A stretch of DNA of 64,000 nucleotides from Begonia masoniana (taxonomy: Eukaryota; Streptophyta; Magnoliopsida; Cucurbitales; Begoniaceae): assembly GCA_022432975.1 (NCBI GenBank), contig CM039508.1, positions 44,109,646-44,173,645 of the forward strand. Direction: 5' to 3'. This document shows positions 25,990 to 37,999 of the stretch, piece by piece (positions within the stretch are counted from its first letter, which is position 1; every line of letters begins with the position of its first letter). Under the pieces are notes generated by a model. The model saw only the letters and a list, made by a program, of their open reading frames with translations. It had not been told where the DNA came from and ran no database searches. A program made the translations under genes and the position numbers.

Positions 25990-26690
25990 TTATTTTTGTC
26001 AATTGAATTAAATTGAGAGTAAATTGTGTTTAACAAAATGCCCCTTAAACATAATAGTTAACAAGATCATTCTTAATTATATTCCGTTAATAAAACAACT
26101 ATTGTCGTTTAATATTCCGTTAAAATTTGCACGTACAGAATCACTTTCCTGATCTCACCAGAGATGTGGTACGTGCCAGAGCTGGAAAGGGTTCGGGAAT
26201 AGTAATGAAAGGAGCTATACTTGCAGTGATCAGGCCCAGCGGTGATAAGGTGGGGAAAAAAGCAATAGCGGTTCGTTGGGTATTGATTATGACACAATTG
26301 CTCGTTTTTTGTCTTCCGGAACGAGATCCCTCTCAAAAAACAGTGTATGCACTGTTTGGGCAGCGGGATCTCGCTTGTTTTTTTTTGTTTTTTGGAGCTG
26401 AATCTCACTTTTGAAGGACAGGATTCCCGCTACCCAGACAGTGTATACTTCCTCTCTAGAAGAAAATTAACAGCAGAGTCTCGCTGTTGAAAACTGAGTT
26501 TCTACTTTGACACAAAAACTTATGGAGCAGGATTTCACTCCTCAAGATTGGGCTCCGCGCGTGCAAATTTTAACGAAAATATAGACCATTGTTGTTTGGT
26601 TAACAGAGCATAATTAAAGGTAATTTGTTAACGAACATAACTTAAAAGTGAATTTATAAGGACTTATAGTTTAAAATTGGTTTGTAATTA
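25990..26690. mobile_element. Inverted-repeat element (MITE-like)
   Basis: A perfect 16-bp inverted pair, CGTTAAAATTTGCACG at 26118-26133 and its complement at 26560-26575, sits inside imperfect arms extending about 100 bp outward on each side (shared AATAATTAA/GTTAAC/AACATAA-type blocks). The ~430-bp centre has short internal repeats around 'gatctcgct' but no coding potential. The outer ends and any target duplication are not resolved. Confidence 0.4.
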
Positions 26691-28099
26691 CCCTTTAAAT
26701 TTATTCATTATATTTATTCATTATTTAGAAGTTAGATAATTATGACCTCAAGCTGGTGTTCAAATCATGAGTAAAATTAAAAGTTATATAACAGATCCAT
26801 TAAAATAATCCCATAATCTTGGAGGGTATCAACCGATCAACATAATTATTAGTTCTTGATCAGGCAAGTATCGCCGTCTAAACACTTAATAGAGTATAAC
26901 GGACATAGTAAGATATTTAATGAGTTTCATTTAAAAGTATTTCTCTTCGTTGATATGTTTATGACAACATTTATCTGATTCCATTAGACATGGTCATGAC
27001 CTATGGCCTACTTTGTAATCAATTCTAGATTTTCTTCTTAGATCGTGCAATATAAGTCTAGTCGTCGGATATTGAATAATTCTCACTACATGAACATGCA
27101 TCACATAAATTGATCTTAATTTATAGAGTCGCATACGTTTATCTTTTTATTCTACCATCTGAACATACCGTTGACTTGTTAAGCACTGTTGAACCAATCC
27201 TTACTAACACCATCAACGAATATTTTGAGAGTAGAGAATAAGAAGGTAAAAATAGATTATTCTAAATTTAAAAATTCAAATAAATTCCAATCCGATAAAT
27301 AAAATTAGATTTTCGAGGATAGCATAATATGTATCGACTAATATGCGTCGCTGGTAAACTTAGAATCTCATTTCACCTACTCTATAGTGTAGAGCGATCA
27401 ATTAGACTAACATAATTTTTTTATAAGCATTTATTTAAATATGGTGAATAGAACAAATTAGTCAGTAATGAAAGAGAGCATGACAAAAAAAAACTTAGAA
27501 CCTAATTACACGATGAACAAAGAAGAGAGATTTTATTTATTAAACAAGAAGTAGAATTCGGGTTTATTTGAGGACATAACATTTTTCCTCCATGATCAAT
27601 AGCAGTCGGATTACACTTTTATTTTTATTTTTTTATAAAATATAAAATATTAAAGACGCAGAATAACAAACATCAAAGAAAACACGCTTAGCTCAATTCT
27701 TCGTGTAGTAGATGTTCACAATTAAGTAACGGAGTTGAAAAAACAAATTTAGATTTTGGATTAAGAACATTAGTTTTAATCATGATTCGGATTAATCATT
27801 TTGCTCTAGAACTTATGGATTAGGTCAAAATAATAGGTTGCTTATTTGTAATTTAAGTTATCTATAATTTAATCTATTAGAGATGTAAACAGAGGATGAC
27901 GTTTACAAGGCAGAGGAAGCCCAAACAACCTACTACAATATAGTCGAGTTCAAATAGTTGGGCTTGCAAGTGCTGTCCGGGCCTTAAACCAGTTGAATGA
28001 GCCAACTCGTTTAGCCTATTTAAATGGTACATTTATTTAAAATGTGTGTGTAAGATTTAAGTGAAAAGAAACTTATAATAAGCATAAACAATAAGCAGC
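26691..28099. other. AT-rich intergenic stretch, nothing recognised
   Basis: No ORF of substance, no LTR ends and no recognisable gene on either strand. Composition is ordinary for plant intergenic DNA. Confidence 0.6.
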
Positions 28100-28275
28100 T
28101 ACGTATGTTTTAAAACAGAAGAGTTATGGGAGTGTTTTGCTAAGCTACGTAATAAAAAAAGGTGAAATGGTAAATTTAGAAGACAACATTAAGTAAAAGG
28201 GTAATTTACCCCGGAGAAGAGAAACTTTAGAAAAAACAGCTCCTTCTGATAAAGGGTGAAGTTGGAGGTTTGTTG

Positions 28276-28280
28276 GAGAG

Positions 28281-28337
<57 letters not shown>
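28276..28337. repeat. GA microsatellite
   Basis: About 30 GA dinucleotides, 35 bp left of an assembly gap, which it may have caused. Confidence 0.95.
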
Positions 28338-28371
28338 GAGGATTCTTTTGGTACAAGAATCAACCTGAAAC

Positions 28372-28471
28372 NNNNNNNNNNNNNNNNNNNNNNNNNNNNN
28401 NNNNNNNNNNNNNNNNNNNNNNNNNNNNNNNNNNNNNNNNNNNNNNNNNNNNNNNNNNNNNNNNNNNNNNN
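28372..28471. other. Assembly gap (100 N)
   Basis: Exactly 100 N, the conventional placeholder for a gap of unknown size, inside LTR F. Translated frames crossing it are meaningless. Confidence 0.99.
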
Positions 28472-29852
28472 AAATAGATTGAGCATTGATAGTAGACATG
28501 TCAGAGTTTACAGAAGGTATGGGATTGTTCAAACTCCTGATGAAAATAAGAGAGTTATGACCGATTTAAAATTGGCAACAAAAAGGGGGGGAATTTGAGA
28601 TTTTTAGGATGAATGTTTTAAAGTTAGTTTGGTTGTGTTGCTAGAGTTAAAGTAGGCAGCCCTTAGATTTGTTTTGATGATTACTAAGTTAATTTCATGA
28701 ATATGTTAGGTTAACGAGTTGAGCAATCGACATAACAGAAAGCGAGGTGAATACGTTACGGAGATCCAGGTAAGTAGTAGATTGCTTGTGTTTTGTCTTA
28801 GGGCCTAAACCATGGAATGGTAGGGTTTGATTGTTGTTTGTGTATTGTTTTATCGGTTGATCATTTTGGTTGAACATGCATCATGGTTTTGAACTACGAA
28901 AAACAAGATTTGAGCATTGGTTACGAAATGAGAGTATGAATGTAAAAAGATAAGAAGAGATGTAACGTGGTCTTGAGTAGAGTCGCCTCGTCGAGGGATG
29001 GTGCTGTGTGGTAGCACTTTGAGAGGGTTTCTACAAGAGAAGCACTAGTGAAAAATATGTAAGATTGTCGTGAGTAGGAATGTCTCGTTGTTAACGTGCT
29101 AGTGATAAAGCACTAGAGGGTTCTATGATCGATGTTGGGAGGAGATCGTTGTATGGCCGTCCCGTGTGTGGACATGACGTGTGCCTTCGATCTAGCTCCG
29201 CTAGATCAAGGTGTGGCCGTCCTGAGTGGTGATAGGATGAGTGTCTACTTGATTCACACGAGAAAGTGAAAGATTAATAAAACGAAAATGAAACGAGAAC
29301 AACATTAAGTGTAGAAACCGCATGTGCTAGGGGTTGAGTTTATGTATTGTTTTAAGTTCATTGTTCCCTACTTGCTAAGCATTAGACTTACGTTTTGTGT
29401 TCTATGGTGTAGGTGACGACAAGCTTTCAGGTGTGCTTTATGAGCGTGGGCAGGATTAGGATGGCAATTGGTGACACACTTTGTATGCCGGTGCTGGCAA
29501 TATTGTTAGGGCAATTCCGATCGTGCTCAGTATGTGTATGCACATGTTCTGGTTATGTATGTGTATAGAGAAGCGTGAGTGTTTTGATAGAAAGATGCAT
29601 AGATAGTTAAGTTTTGAGGGTTTTGAAATATACTGGAACTGTTTGGGGATTTTAAACTTGTATGGATATGTTCAGTTTTTAAAGCAACCCATACAACTCG
29701 TTTTCATGATTTTCACCACGCATTTTCAGGGTTTGAAAGACCCGAAAACCAAGTCAACATTTTATCGAAAAAAATAATTTAGTCCTCGTTTAATGTTTGT
29801 AAAGTCAAGTCTTGTGGCATCCCAATAGCCCGAGCGGGCTGGGGTCATCACA

Positions 29853-32140
29853 GATTTGTTGTTTAAAGATATAGTAGGTAAAAGTTGATCAACATAGTGG
29901 CGGTGCGAAAAGCATAAGGCCAAAAACGTTGGTGCACAAATGAGTGAAAGATTATAACTAAACCAGTTTCAACAACATGACGATTTTTTCTTTCAACATG
30001 ACCATTTGATTTGGTGTGTAAGGACAAGAGATTCGATGATGGATGCCAAGAGATTTGAAAATAGATGATAAAGATTGAAATTCATCACCTCAATCGGATT
30101 TAATAGGGAGTCCAAAATGAATTTGAACAAATTTATGAAAATCCAAAAACACTCGGTGGACATCACTTTTTAATTTTAAGCAGAAAAGCCATGTAAACCA
30201 AGAGTAGTCCATCAATATAGAGTAGAAAATACCGATCACCAGTAATTGAGTTAATAGGGATGGACCCCAAACATTCATATGCACAAGTTCAAAGGAGACA
30301 AACATGAGATAAGGAATTGAAAAAAGGTAATCGATGGTTTTTGCTTAATTGACAAGCAGTACAAAGTTTTGAAGAAGTGGAGTTAACTAAAGGAAGATTA
30401 CATAGACTGAAAACAGAATGTAAAACAGAACTAGATGGGTGGGGAATGCCATAAACCAGAAATTTGGACAGATTTGGAGGAGGTAGTGGCCAAAGTGCTG
30501 GCTGCCAGAACATGAGATGCAATAGGAGTTTTGTAAAGACTATTACTAACAGAGCCCTGAAGGAGTGCCTGGTGTGAACTCCGATCATTAATAAAAAAAA
30601 TAATCATAGTGAAATTAACACCAAAAATAGAATTATTTCGACATAACTGATGGATACTAAAAAGATTATGTGACAAAAGGGGAGCATGAAAAACAGTGTT
30701 TAAAAACGGGGACGGATACTAGTTAGAATAATAGTAGAGCCAGCACTAGAAATAGAAAGTGGATTATCATCTGCTGTGAAAACTGGGGTGGAGCCATTGT
30801 ATGGATAGGGATTTTGCAGCACAGAGGGAGTTGGCGTGAAATGATGTGTAGCACCGGAATCCAACATCCATTGAGCTGTCGGAGCTAAGGCGACGAATCG
30901 GGTAGAGGCAGAATATCGGTCGAGTTTGCTTAAGCCGAAGAAGATACAGAATTTGGGTAAGTGGAGTTTGGGTGGGTCTGGGTTGGGTAAAAGGAAGTCG
31001 GGTTAAAGTAGCTCGGGTATGGGTGAGTTTGAGAGCTAGGTAGCGGATAATTGAAGTTCCGGTTTGGGCCATGGCATTGAGGAGGCCGATATGATGTGTT
31101 CAGCCTGTGATAATAGACTGATGCTGAGTGGCCCAGCTTAAAACAAATTTGGCACTTGGGCTTGTTGAATCCTGGTCGTTGGCGCCAGCTTGGGTTCAGA
31201 TGAGACCTATAAAACGAACCACGAAAAAACTGATTCTGTGGAAATGCTAGCGTGAAATTAGGTCGAAAATTTTGGGATTGATTGAATGATGGCCGAGAAG
31301 GGCGGAACGTCCTCTGAACGGCAGCATTTGCTTGAAGGGAGTTCGGAAGCTGTATTGCTGTGTTCTGCTTTTCCAGGCGAAAATCATAGCTATGGAGAAG
31401 ACTGTGAATCTCTCAATCGGCGGTTGGTCGGTTCGATTTGTGATGGAGGTGACAAACAGGTTATATTCACTACTTAAACCTCCGAGAAAATAGATAAGGT
31501 GATCGCGGTATGATATTGGTTTGCCAATGGCTGATAAAGTGTTGCATATTGATGTGAGTTTATGTATGTATGCAGTGGCTGAAATGCCATCCTTTGACAA
31601 ATTGTGAAGCTGGCTACGAAATTCTGTTATTCTGGCCAAAAAAGCTGAAGAGAACATTCAACCCAGTGCCAACCACATTTCCTTTGCAGAGTCTAAACTA
31701 ACTATTTGGGGAAGAATTTCTTCAAAAAGAGAGGAAAAAAATCTAACTCATGATGAGTCGATTATACTGTTGCCAAACTTGGAAATCTGGGTTTAATTGA
31801 CTAAAGAGGGAATCAAGAAATTGAGGAGAAGTATAGCAACCATCCAAAATGTTGTCAATACCGTTAGCTATGACAACATTTAGGATTTGTGTTTTCCAAA
31901 TAAGATAATTTGTGGAGTCCAATTTGATTGTTAGAGTTTAGTTCATTGAGGGGAAAAGAGGGAGGGTTGCTGTTGAGGAGAATTTAGAATTGTCGAGTTT
32001 GAGGATGTCATTGGGTCTGATACCAAGAAAGATTTTCAAAACTGATGAGGAAGAATAAGGAAGAAGATGCAGAAGAGAAGTTGAGAGAGAGAAGTTTCGG
32101 CTGAATGATTCTTCTGTAATTTTCACTATACCAAAAATGA
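29853..32140 (-). pseudogene. Truncated Ty1/copia gag-pol (RE1-like)
   Basis: Reading the minus strand from 32040 leftward: a UBN2-type gag (31657-31247 is its longest open piece), a zinc knuckle near 31160-31130 whose last Cys is Tyr, an aspartic protease with WMLDSGATHHF near 30870-30840, a GAG-pre-integrase domain (30676-30300, ending CTACQLSKNHRLPF) and the integrase start (30305-30090, HMNVWGPS, DYSWFTW). RT and RNase H are missing: the element ends at 29853 against LTR F. Several stops and frameshifts divide it. A short LTR follows at 32141, giving a 5'-end-retaining, 3'-truncated copy. Confidence 0.85.
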
Positions 32141-32269
32141 TGTTTACAATGTATACGTGTGTAAACTAAAAACTAATGAATGCGGTAATTATAGAAACAA
32201 CAGTAAAAGAGGATTAAAGTAATAAAGGCTAATAAAAACAAATCAGGAAAATATTGTTACATGCTAACA
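32141..32269 (-). mobile_element. 5' LTR (129 bp) of the truncated copia element
   Basis: Plus-strand TGTTTACAATG...CATGCTAACA is bounded by TG/CA and directly precedes (minus strand) a TGGTATAGTG primer-site-like sequence near 32132-32123. Short LTRs of this size fit RE1-like copia lineages. There is no partner LTR to confirm it, because the other end is lost. Confidence 0.5.
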
Positions 32270-32799
32270 CACCCTTTATTGACTCGTTCCACCGATGAGG
32301 ATGCTTTTCGTAACCAAGACTACGTGATTTTTACTAGACTCTTCGGTAACCTATAATGAACCATTGAATCCTCATTAAACTAATCAAAAGACACGTTATC
32401 TTAAAGACTTACTTTTTTATATCATGTTTTATTTTTAACAGTAAATTAAAAAGAGGTTTATCTATAGCAGATCAGTTAGATTATACTCTTACTACTGGAA
32501 TCATTGTCGTGTATTTTACAAAATTGGTCGAAAAAACATGTAGATATTTATAGGTAAAACAAAATACATGACAAGAAAAATGACAATTGAATATTTACAA
32601 AATACAAGTTTGTCGTTATGGTCAAAGGTTATTTGTCATTAGTTTTCTGATAAAACAGTAACAATATTAAATGAAATTAATAAGGTAACTATATGTTCTT
32701 AATTTTTTCTGTTTTTTGCTTAGTTTCATTTCCTTAATTAACACATTAAAGAAGGCAAAGATCAGATTTAATATCCATATCAAGACCAAAAAAGAGACC
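32270..32799. other. Intergenic, upstream of XTH
   Basis: AT-rich, about 530 bp, presumably holding the XTH promoter. No further elements recognised apart from the TATA box at 32800. Confidence 0.5.
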
Positions 32800-32807
32800 T
32801 ATAAATA
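32800..32807 (+). promoter_or_regulatory. TATA box of XTH gene
   Basis: TATAAATA lies 53 bp before the chosen start codon. With transcription starting about 25-30 bp downstream, the 5' leader would be about 30 nt, and the out-of-frame ATG overlapping the box (32807) would lie outside the mRNA. Confidence 0.6.
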
Positions 32808-32859
32808 TGAGTTCTGCGAGTAAGCATTTCACAAAACCATCATTTGTTTATTTACTTTT

Positions 32860-34550
32860 ATGGGTTCGTTTCTGGTTTGCCTTTGCTCTCTCCTGCTGGT
32901 TTCATTTTGGTCTCCAGCAAATGCTGGTGCTCCTTTTGGCCAGAACTTCAAGATTTTATATGGAGAAGATCACACTCTGCTTTCTGATCAAGATACACAA
33001 ATTCAGCTTTCAATAGACGAGAGTACAGGTTTTTACTCAGTTTATCTCTCTATTTTTCTCTCTCTCCATCCATACATTGTGTGAACTAACAAGTATCTAC
33101 ATAGAAAAGGGTGAGAATACAAATTCGATCTTCTTGAGAAGACGCTTGTCGTGAGATTTGTGATTAATTTTTGTCATGTGAAGGTGTAACTTACATGACT
33201 CGGAAAAAAAATGTGACGAAAATGAGGGAAGTTCCGACCCATACGAGGATCAAGACGTGTGACTATGGATAGATTATATAACGCGTAATGAAAAACTTAA
33301 TAATCAAATAATATATCAAAGAAGCTAGGGTTGGATTTTTTTTTTAATATATTATTTGATTTCTGTCTTCCGCTGCTAGTCATATAGTTTATTTAGGCGC
33401 GGATAGTATAATTCTCTTATAGATTGGATTGTTAACCACTTCTGTCGCGGTTTCCTCCCGAGTCGTGACAGTAACAATATCATTGATTAGATAAGGAAAA
33501 TGAATGCAGCTCATATGTATATGCTCTGAAATCAATATCGAAACATATGCATCAATGCTAGTGAGTATATATGCACTCTTTCTCTCTAATATATATATAC
33601 AGTACTTATTGATGTATATTGTACGTATACTATACATAACTTTTCGATATGTTTCTTAAACAGGATCTGGGTTTCAGTCTATAAAGAAGTACTTGTCGGG
33701 GATATTTACCATGAGTATTAAGCTTCCGGTGAATGATCCTGAAGCGGTTGTCAAAACGTTTTACGTAAGTTTTTGGCTGATGGGCACTTCTAAAAACATG
33801 TTTTACGCAAAATAATCAAGATTTTTGTATGATACCAGTGATGGAAAAAGGAAAGGATGAAGGAAATAACAATTTTTTTTTCTGTGGATGATCGGAAAAG
33901 CAGTTGATATCCGACCACAGTGATGGCCGTCACGAGGTGGATTTTGAGTTTCTGGCCAAAAGAGACGGCCGGTATTTGCTGCACACCAACATCATCTCCG
34001 TCGGTAACCATCACAGAGAACAAGAGTTTGCTCTCTGGTTTGATCCCACTGCCGATTTCCATAACTATACTATTCTCTGGAACCAACACCTATTGGCGTA
34101 TCTCTCTCTCTCTCTCTCTCTCATAAGTTGTCTTTTTTAGGGAAGATCTCTCTCACTCTCTCTCTCGCTCTCTCTCAAATTTACAGATTATTTGTTGATT
34201 TCAAACCCATAAGAGTGTTGGAGAACACAGGAGTCTACAAAGACATGTTCCTCAGACAACCGATGCAGATCGAAGCCACGATATGGGCGGCCGGCTGGGC
34301 GTCGAGCAAGCCGGTGGACTGGTCCGGCGAACCCTTCAGCGCGCAGTACAGAGATTTCAAGATCAATGGCTGCCCGTACGTAAACGACGGCAGTTATTCA
34401 AGCTGCCATTCTTCTGGATACCCCTGGAACTGGAAGATCTTCTGGACTTTAAACGAAAAACAAAAACAAGTTTTGGATCATGTGAGGAAGAACTATATGG
34501 TTTTAGATTACTGTAATTATAATAATCCTCCCCCGGAATGCCGCAAATAG
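32860..34550 (+). CDS. Xyloglucan endotransglucosylase/hydrolase (XTH, GH16), four exons
   Basis: Exons 32860-33028, 33664-33764, 33904-34097 and 34187-34550 join in frame to 275 residues, with GT/AG introns. Residues 1-22 (ending ANA) are a signal peptide, so the enzyme is secreted to the wall, where XTHs cut and rejoin (or hydrolyse) xyloglucan. The active-site strand reads HEVDFEF: nucleophile Glu101, Asp103 and acid/base Glu105 are kept, but the usual HDEIDFEFLGN is altered (His displaced by one, LGN replaced by LAK), so the N-glycosylation site that normally follows is missing. A different sequon, NYT, occurs at 144. WFDPT and PIRV loops and a C-terminal XET_C region with four Cys and a KNYMVLDYC block are present. 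The start at 32860 is chosen because the frame from 32807 does not give a signal peptide joined to the GH16 frame. Intron 3 is CT-microsatellite-rich. Confidence 0.9.
34100..34176. repeat. CT microsatellites in XTH intron 3
   Basis: Two CT-repeat runs fill most of the 89-bp intron and provide its pyrimidine tract before the TTACAG acceptor. Confidence 0.85.
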
Positions 34551-35270
34551 GAATCCATCTCCAGAATGCATGGAAAGTATAAAGTAATTTCATTTTTTAG
34601 GATGAATTACAATTTAGCCTATGTACTTAGGGTATGGACGTCGAGAAACTGATAATAAACAACGAATTCCATCTAAAAATGAAGTAAATTTCCAATAATT
34701 TTTTTTTATATTTCCCATACCTTGTTTCAATTGGTCGCATTTTCGTTTTTTATTTTTTGTTCGTACGTATTGTGTACATAAGTCAATCGATATTTAAGTT
34801 AGTTTAGTATTGTTGCAGCTTCTTAAAGAATCACTTTTAAATGTGTTGTCAAAATAATTAACTGTTTAAAAAATCAGATAATTGTTTCGTAACTTAACAT
34901 TTTAAAGTAAATTTATATAATTAAGTGTTTGGTAAATTAAGATTCAAAACATTAATTGAATATATTCATTGTATTTAAAGAATTCATAATAAACCAAAAG
35001 TAAAAATTTATCCAATAAATAAATAAAAAAATCTCAAATAAATAAAAATTATTTAAATATAATAATATATGTTATGATAATAAAAAATTAAAAATAGAAG
35101 AGAGTGGGAAAGAGAGTGTACGAACGCGAATTAAATCATAAAATTGACTAACTGATCATATGTGGAGATCTTATTTTCACTTTGGTGGAGATGAATTTTT
35201 GAAATTATGTTCTGTTTTCTGCTGCATTTATCAAAATTTATTTGGATGATTTTTTTGTTTGGTTATTTAG
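34551..35270. other. AT-rich intergenic region between XTH and ARP4 exon
   Basis: Very AT-rich from 34800 to 35100. The first, very short ARP4 exon (MYGG-type in other plants) must lie here or further left, but I cannot place it with confidence. The 3' UTR of XTH lies at the left edge. Confidence 0.4.
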
Positions 35271-35976
35271 ATGAAGTTTCGGCCATTGTCATTGACTTTG
35301 GTTCTCACACTTGTAAAGCTGGTTATGCTGGGGAAGACGCTCCCAAAGCTGTGTTTCCCTCCGTAAGTTTTCTATCCTTCGTTGATATGTTTAACTTCTG
35401 AGCTTCCGCCATCAACGTATTGTGCTTAACTATTTATAATCTTCAACAACTCTGGACCTTCTTTGGCTTAGCTGTTATGTTGTAGCTTTGTTCCTTTTTA
35501 TTTTAGAATTACACTTGGTTTTAGTGCGGAAATTTATCAACCGTAAACTGCAATGGCTGATGGGATTGCATGATACTACTATGATGAAACTGGATGTGTA
35601 AATTTAGTGCTAAGTTTTTGGTGGTTACTATTTGAATTATTCTGTTGTTTTTTTTTTTTTTTTTTGTTCAGTTTACTGGAAGAAGTTGGTGCTTAGTGAG
35701 TTCAGAGGGCTTATTATCTCTTTAGTTTTATTTTTATTATCACAATTAATGCAGTAGAGTTCTTTTAGTTGTTATGATGAGATCAGAAGTCTGGCATTTG
35801 TATTTACTTTATTTTATCTTGATATTTTTCTTTTTTTCAAGTTTGTCGCCTCAATTGACCAAATGGAAGTTGCGACCCAGAGAACAATGACAAAAACTCT
35901 ACATTGGAAGTAGATTCTAAAATTAGTAAAAATATTGATTCAGAAAAACTGAAGGGTAAACATAAATTATATGTTG
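35271..35976 (+). pseudogene. ARP4: ACTIN-RELATED PROTEIN 4 gene, exons 2-3 (interrupted)
   Basis: Exon 35271-35362 (TTTAG acceptor, GTAAGT donor) encodes [18 protein letters not shown] and flanks, the conserved N-terminal nucleotide-binding strand of plant ARP4. Exon 35842-35976 starts in phase (FVASIDQMEVA) and ends SEKLKGKHKLYVG before GTAATG, matching the next ARP4 exon, but its two halves are in different frames: one base is missing or extra near 35879-35890. ARP4 is a nuclear actin-like subunit of SWR1, INO80 and NuA4-type chromatin complexes. No later exon is seen; the following intron contains the SIRE element at 36278 and the retroelement pile reaches the window edge. It is either a broken copy or a gene with an intron over 28 kb and a sequencing indel. 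Confidence 0.8.
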
Positions 35977-36277
35977 GTAATGTTGTTAATGGTTACCAAC
36001 GCACTCCACTGCTCTTGTGAATTAAAGTAAAATTGAGGCACGCTTTTGGGTTGTTTGGCTATTGTCTGTGCGGGCTACCTCCTTAGTTGTTGACAGGTAG
36101 GAGAGAGTTCACTTCTTTGACTCGGAGTGCTTTTATGGTCTATATTTATCTTTTTTCAAATGTCACTTTTTTATTGCGTTAGTACAGTTGGTACCGTTTT
36201 GGTGAAGACATGTCTTTGCTTTAACATTTCATTGCTTTTCTTTGATTTTATTGTTGGCATGTTTAATGATTTCCTTG
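35977..36277 (+). other. ARP4 intron sequence up to the SIRE insertion
   Basis: Intron-like AT-rich sequence starting at the donor. It ends with ccttg (36273-36277), the left member of the presumed target duplication; the right member lies beyond the window. Confidence 0.5.
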
Positions 36278-37488
36278 TGAAAGATTAAGATCAATTATGC
36301 GATGTCACACAAGATTTCTCGTGTGACACTAATTTTTAATGTAATGATGAACAATATAAAAATGCAGAAATAAATGACATAGAAGGTTGGTAACGCAGTT
36401 CGGCAACCAGCCTACGTCTGCGGGACCACGCTCAGATATAAAAACATTTCTTTAAGTTCACAAAGTTACAAGACAATTGGACTTATACAAATAAAGACTC
36501 CCTCTTATCTTTGTCGCCGCCTCTAGCTAATTTCTCCAAGAAAACTGCTTTTGCGAGCTCCACTCGACTTAAGATTGACCTCTCCCGAGATCTAGATAAC
36601 AACAAGATCCCCTTGTTGTTGATTCCTCCCAGAATCCATGTTATGGCAAGATCCCATCGCCCACGATCAAAGTGACAAGCTTCCCTTGTCTAAAAACAGA
36701 ACTCCTCCTGAGTTCGAATGTAGCCTCCTCCCGACACTAAGCTTCAATGAAGAACAAGAAAGATTGTCTCCTCTGACATCGCCTGGAACACCAAGACGTT
36801 GTCCTCGAACGCAATACTCAACACACTCAATAAAATCGATGAAATCCACAACATAAGAAGAGTGTGTAAAACAATCACAGACCCATACGTAGAAACGTTG
36901 AGAGTGAAAGAAAAGCGACGGCTTGGAAAACGAAGAAACCTTCTCTCGTAAAAATCAAAACTTCGTCGTCTACCGCTTTCACAGAAACGGAAGCTTTAAA
37001 TATCATTGGTAGCTTCCATATCTTCGATTCAGTCAGTTACCAAATTAGATATAACGCCGCAAGAAATAAGTAAAACAAATCTTAACAAATTCAGTTGAGT
37101 GACACACCGTGTGACACTTTAGGAAAGTATCGCTAACTTCCTTGATATGTCTCCGAAAATTTAGGTAAGCATCCCACGATTCATGTTATCTTGAAACCTA
37201 ACAGATTTCACCAAATCTCCATCAAATCGACTTACCAAAATAAAGTTTTCCAAAAAGCAAGTGCCTTTAGCTTTTTCAATAACTTTCCTATTATTCTTGT
37301 TTCCTTATTTTATTCTTCCACAGAATCTTCATGATTGTTAATATGAAGTCATCCAATAATCAGAATGCAATATTTCTTGATCACCAAGAAATAAATTATC
37401 AATTTGGAAAAAACACATTATCTCCATAAATATATATATATTGCCAAAAAATCAATGCCAACTTATATGCAATATCTTTGCATTTACA
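36278..37488 (-). mobile_element. 3' LTR of SIRE-lineage copia element 1
   Basis: A 1211-bp LTR, reading on the minus strand TGTAAATGCAAAG to TTAATCTTTCA. It matches 47889-48844 plus 59218-59482 in inverted orientation, and in part 4562-5729. It has paired GTGTCAC motifs near 36303-36330 and 37089-37110. A purine tract follows directly on the inner side. It lies in the same orientation as the gag-pol at 40247-47490, so it is that element's 3' LTR. Confidence 0.9.
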
Positions 37489-37500
37489 ATCTCCCCCTTT
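37489..37500 (-). promoter_or_regulatory. Polypurine tract, SIRE element 1
   Basis: Minus strand AAAGGGGGAGAT abuts the LTR start, as expected for plus-strand DNA priming. Confidence 0.85.
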
Positions 37501-37999
37501 GGCATTTTTTGTCAAAATCAATATAACACAGAGTTTCAATAACTCCCCCTGAAAGTAACTCCCCCATGAATTGTGATGTCAAACATCATAGAAATATCAC
37601 TCATCATCATATCATCATATAATATCAGAGAGCAGAGCATATCACCATACATATCACCCAACCATACATATCACCAAAATACTCCCCCCTTTTGTCATAA
37701 AAGGACAAATATATATATGAGAGAATAGCACTTACCATAAAATCAGCAACATCACCAGATAATTACCGAAATAGTCAGTATAAACACCAGCAACACCATA
37801 GGAATATAACCAATATCAGGAATATCCAGAGAAGTATGAGAATCATCATATAAGTACTATAGTCAAAGCATAAGATCCAACCAGCAAAAGAAAATTATCC
37901 AGAAGAAGAAAAATATTCAGAGAGTAGACAAATTAGAACCGTAGTTCAATGAGACACCACAGTTAAAATCATTCAACGACCCCATCAGATTTGTAGAAG
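37501..37999 (-). other. SIRE 3' untranslated spacer
   Basis: About 500 bp between the extra ORF and the purine tract, rich in CATATCACC- and ATATCA-type short repeats, without coding potential. Confidence 0.6.

Larger units (their letters stand above)
28100..29852 (+). mobile_element. Ty3-type LTR, plus orientation (LTR F), left end unresolved
   Basis: The right end GGGGTCATCACA resembles the TGTGATGACCCC type of Ty3 LTR terminus. Internally it shares with the sense strands of the other Ty3-type LTRs the 15-nt hairpin-like block (29376-29390; four of five pairs) followed by TGGTGTAGGTGA (about 29406). It abuts a copia integrase fragment at 29853, which it truncates. The left boundary is approximate. 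It contains a GA microsatellite and an assembly gap. It is the only Ty3-type LTR here in plus orientation. Confidence 0.5.

Noticed and set aside
28145..28532. Frames spanning the N gap
   Set aside because: They are made of undetermined bases and a GA microsatellite.
32807..33016. Earlier ATG as the XTH start
   Set aside because: It is out of frame with the GH16 domain and overlaps the TATA box; the ATG at 32860 gives a signal peptide in frame with exon 1.
35207..35401. Stand-alone 64-codon protein
   Set aside because: Its first 20 codons and last 13 are intron translation; only 35271-35362 is an ARP4 exon.
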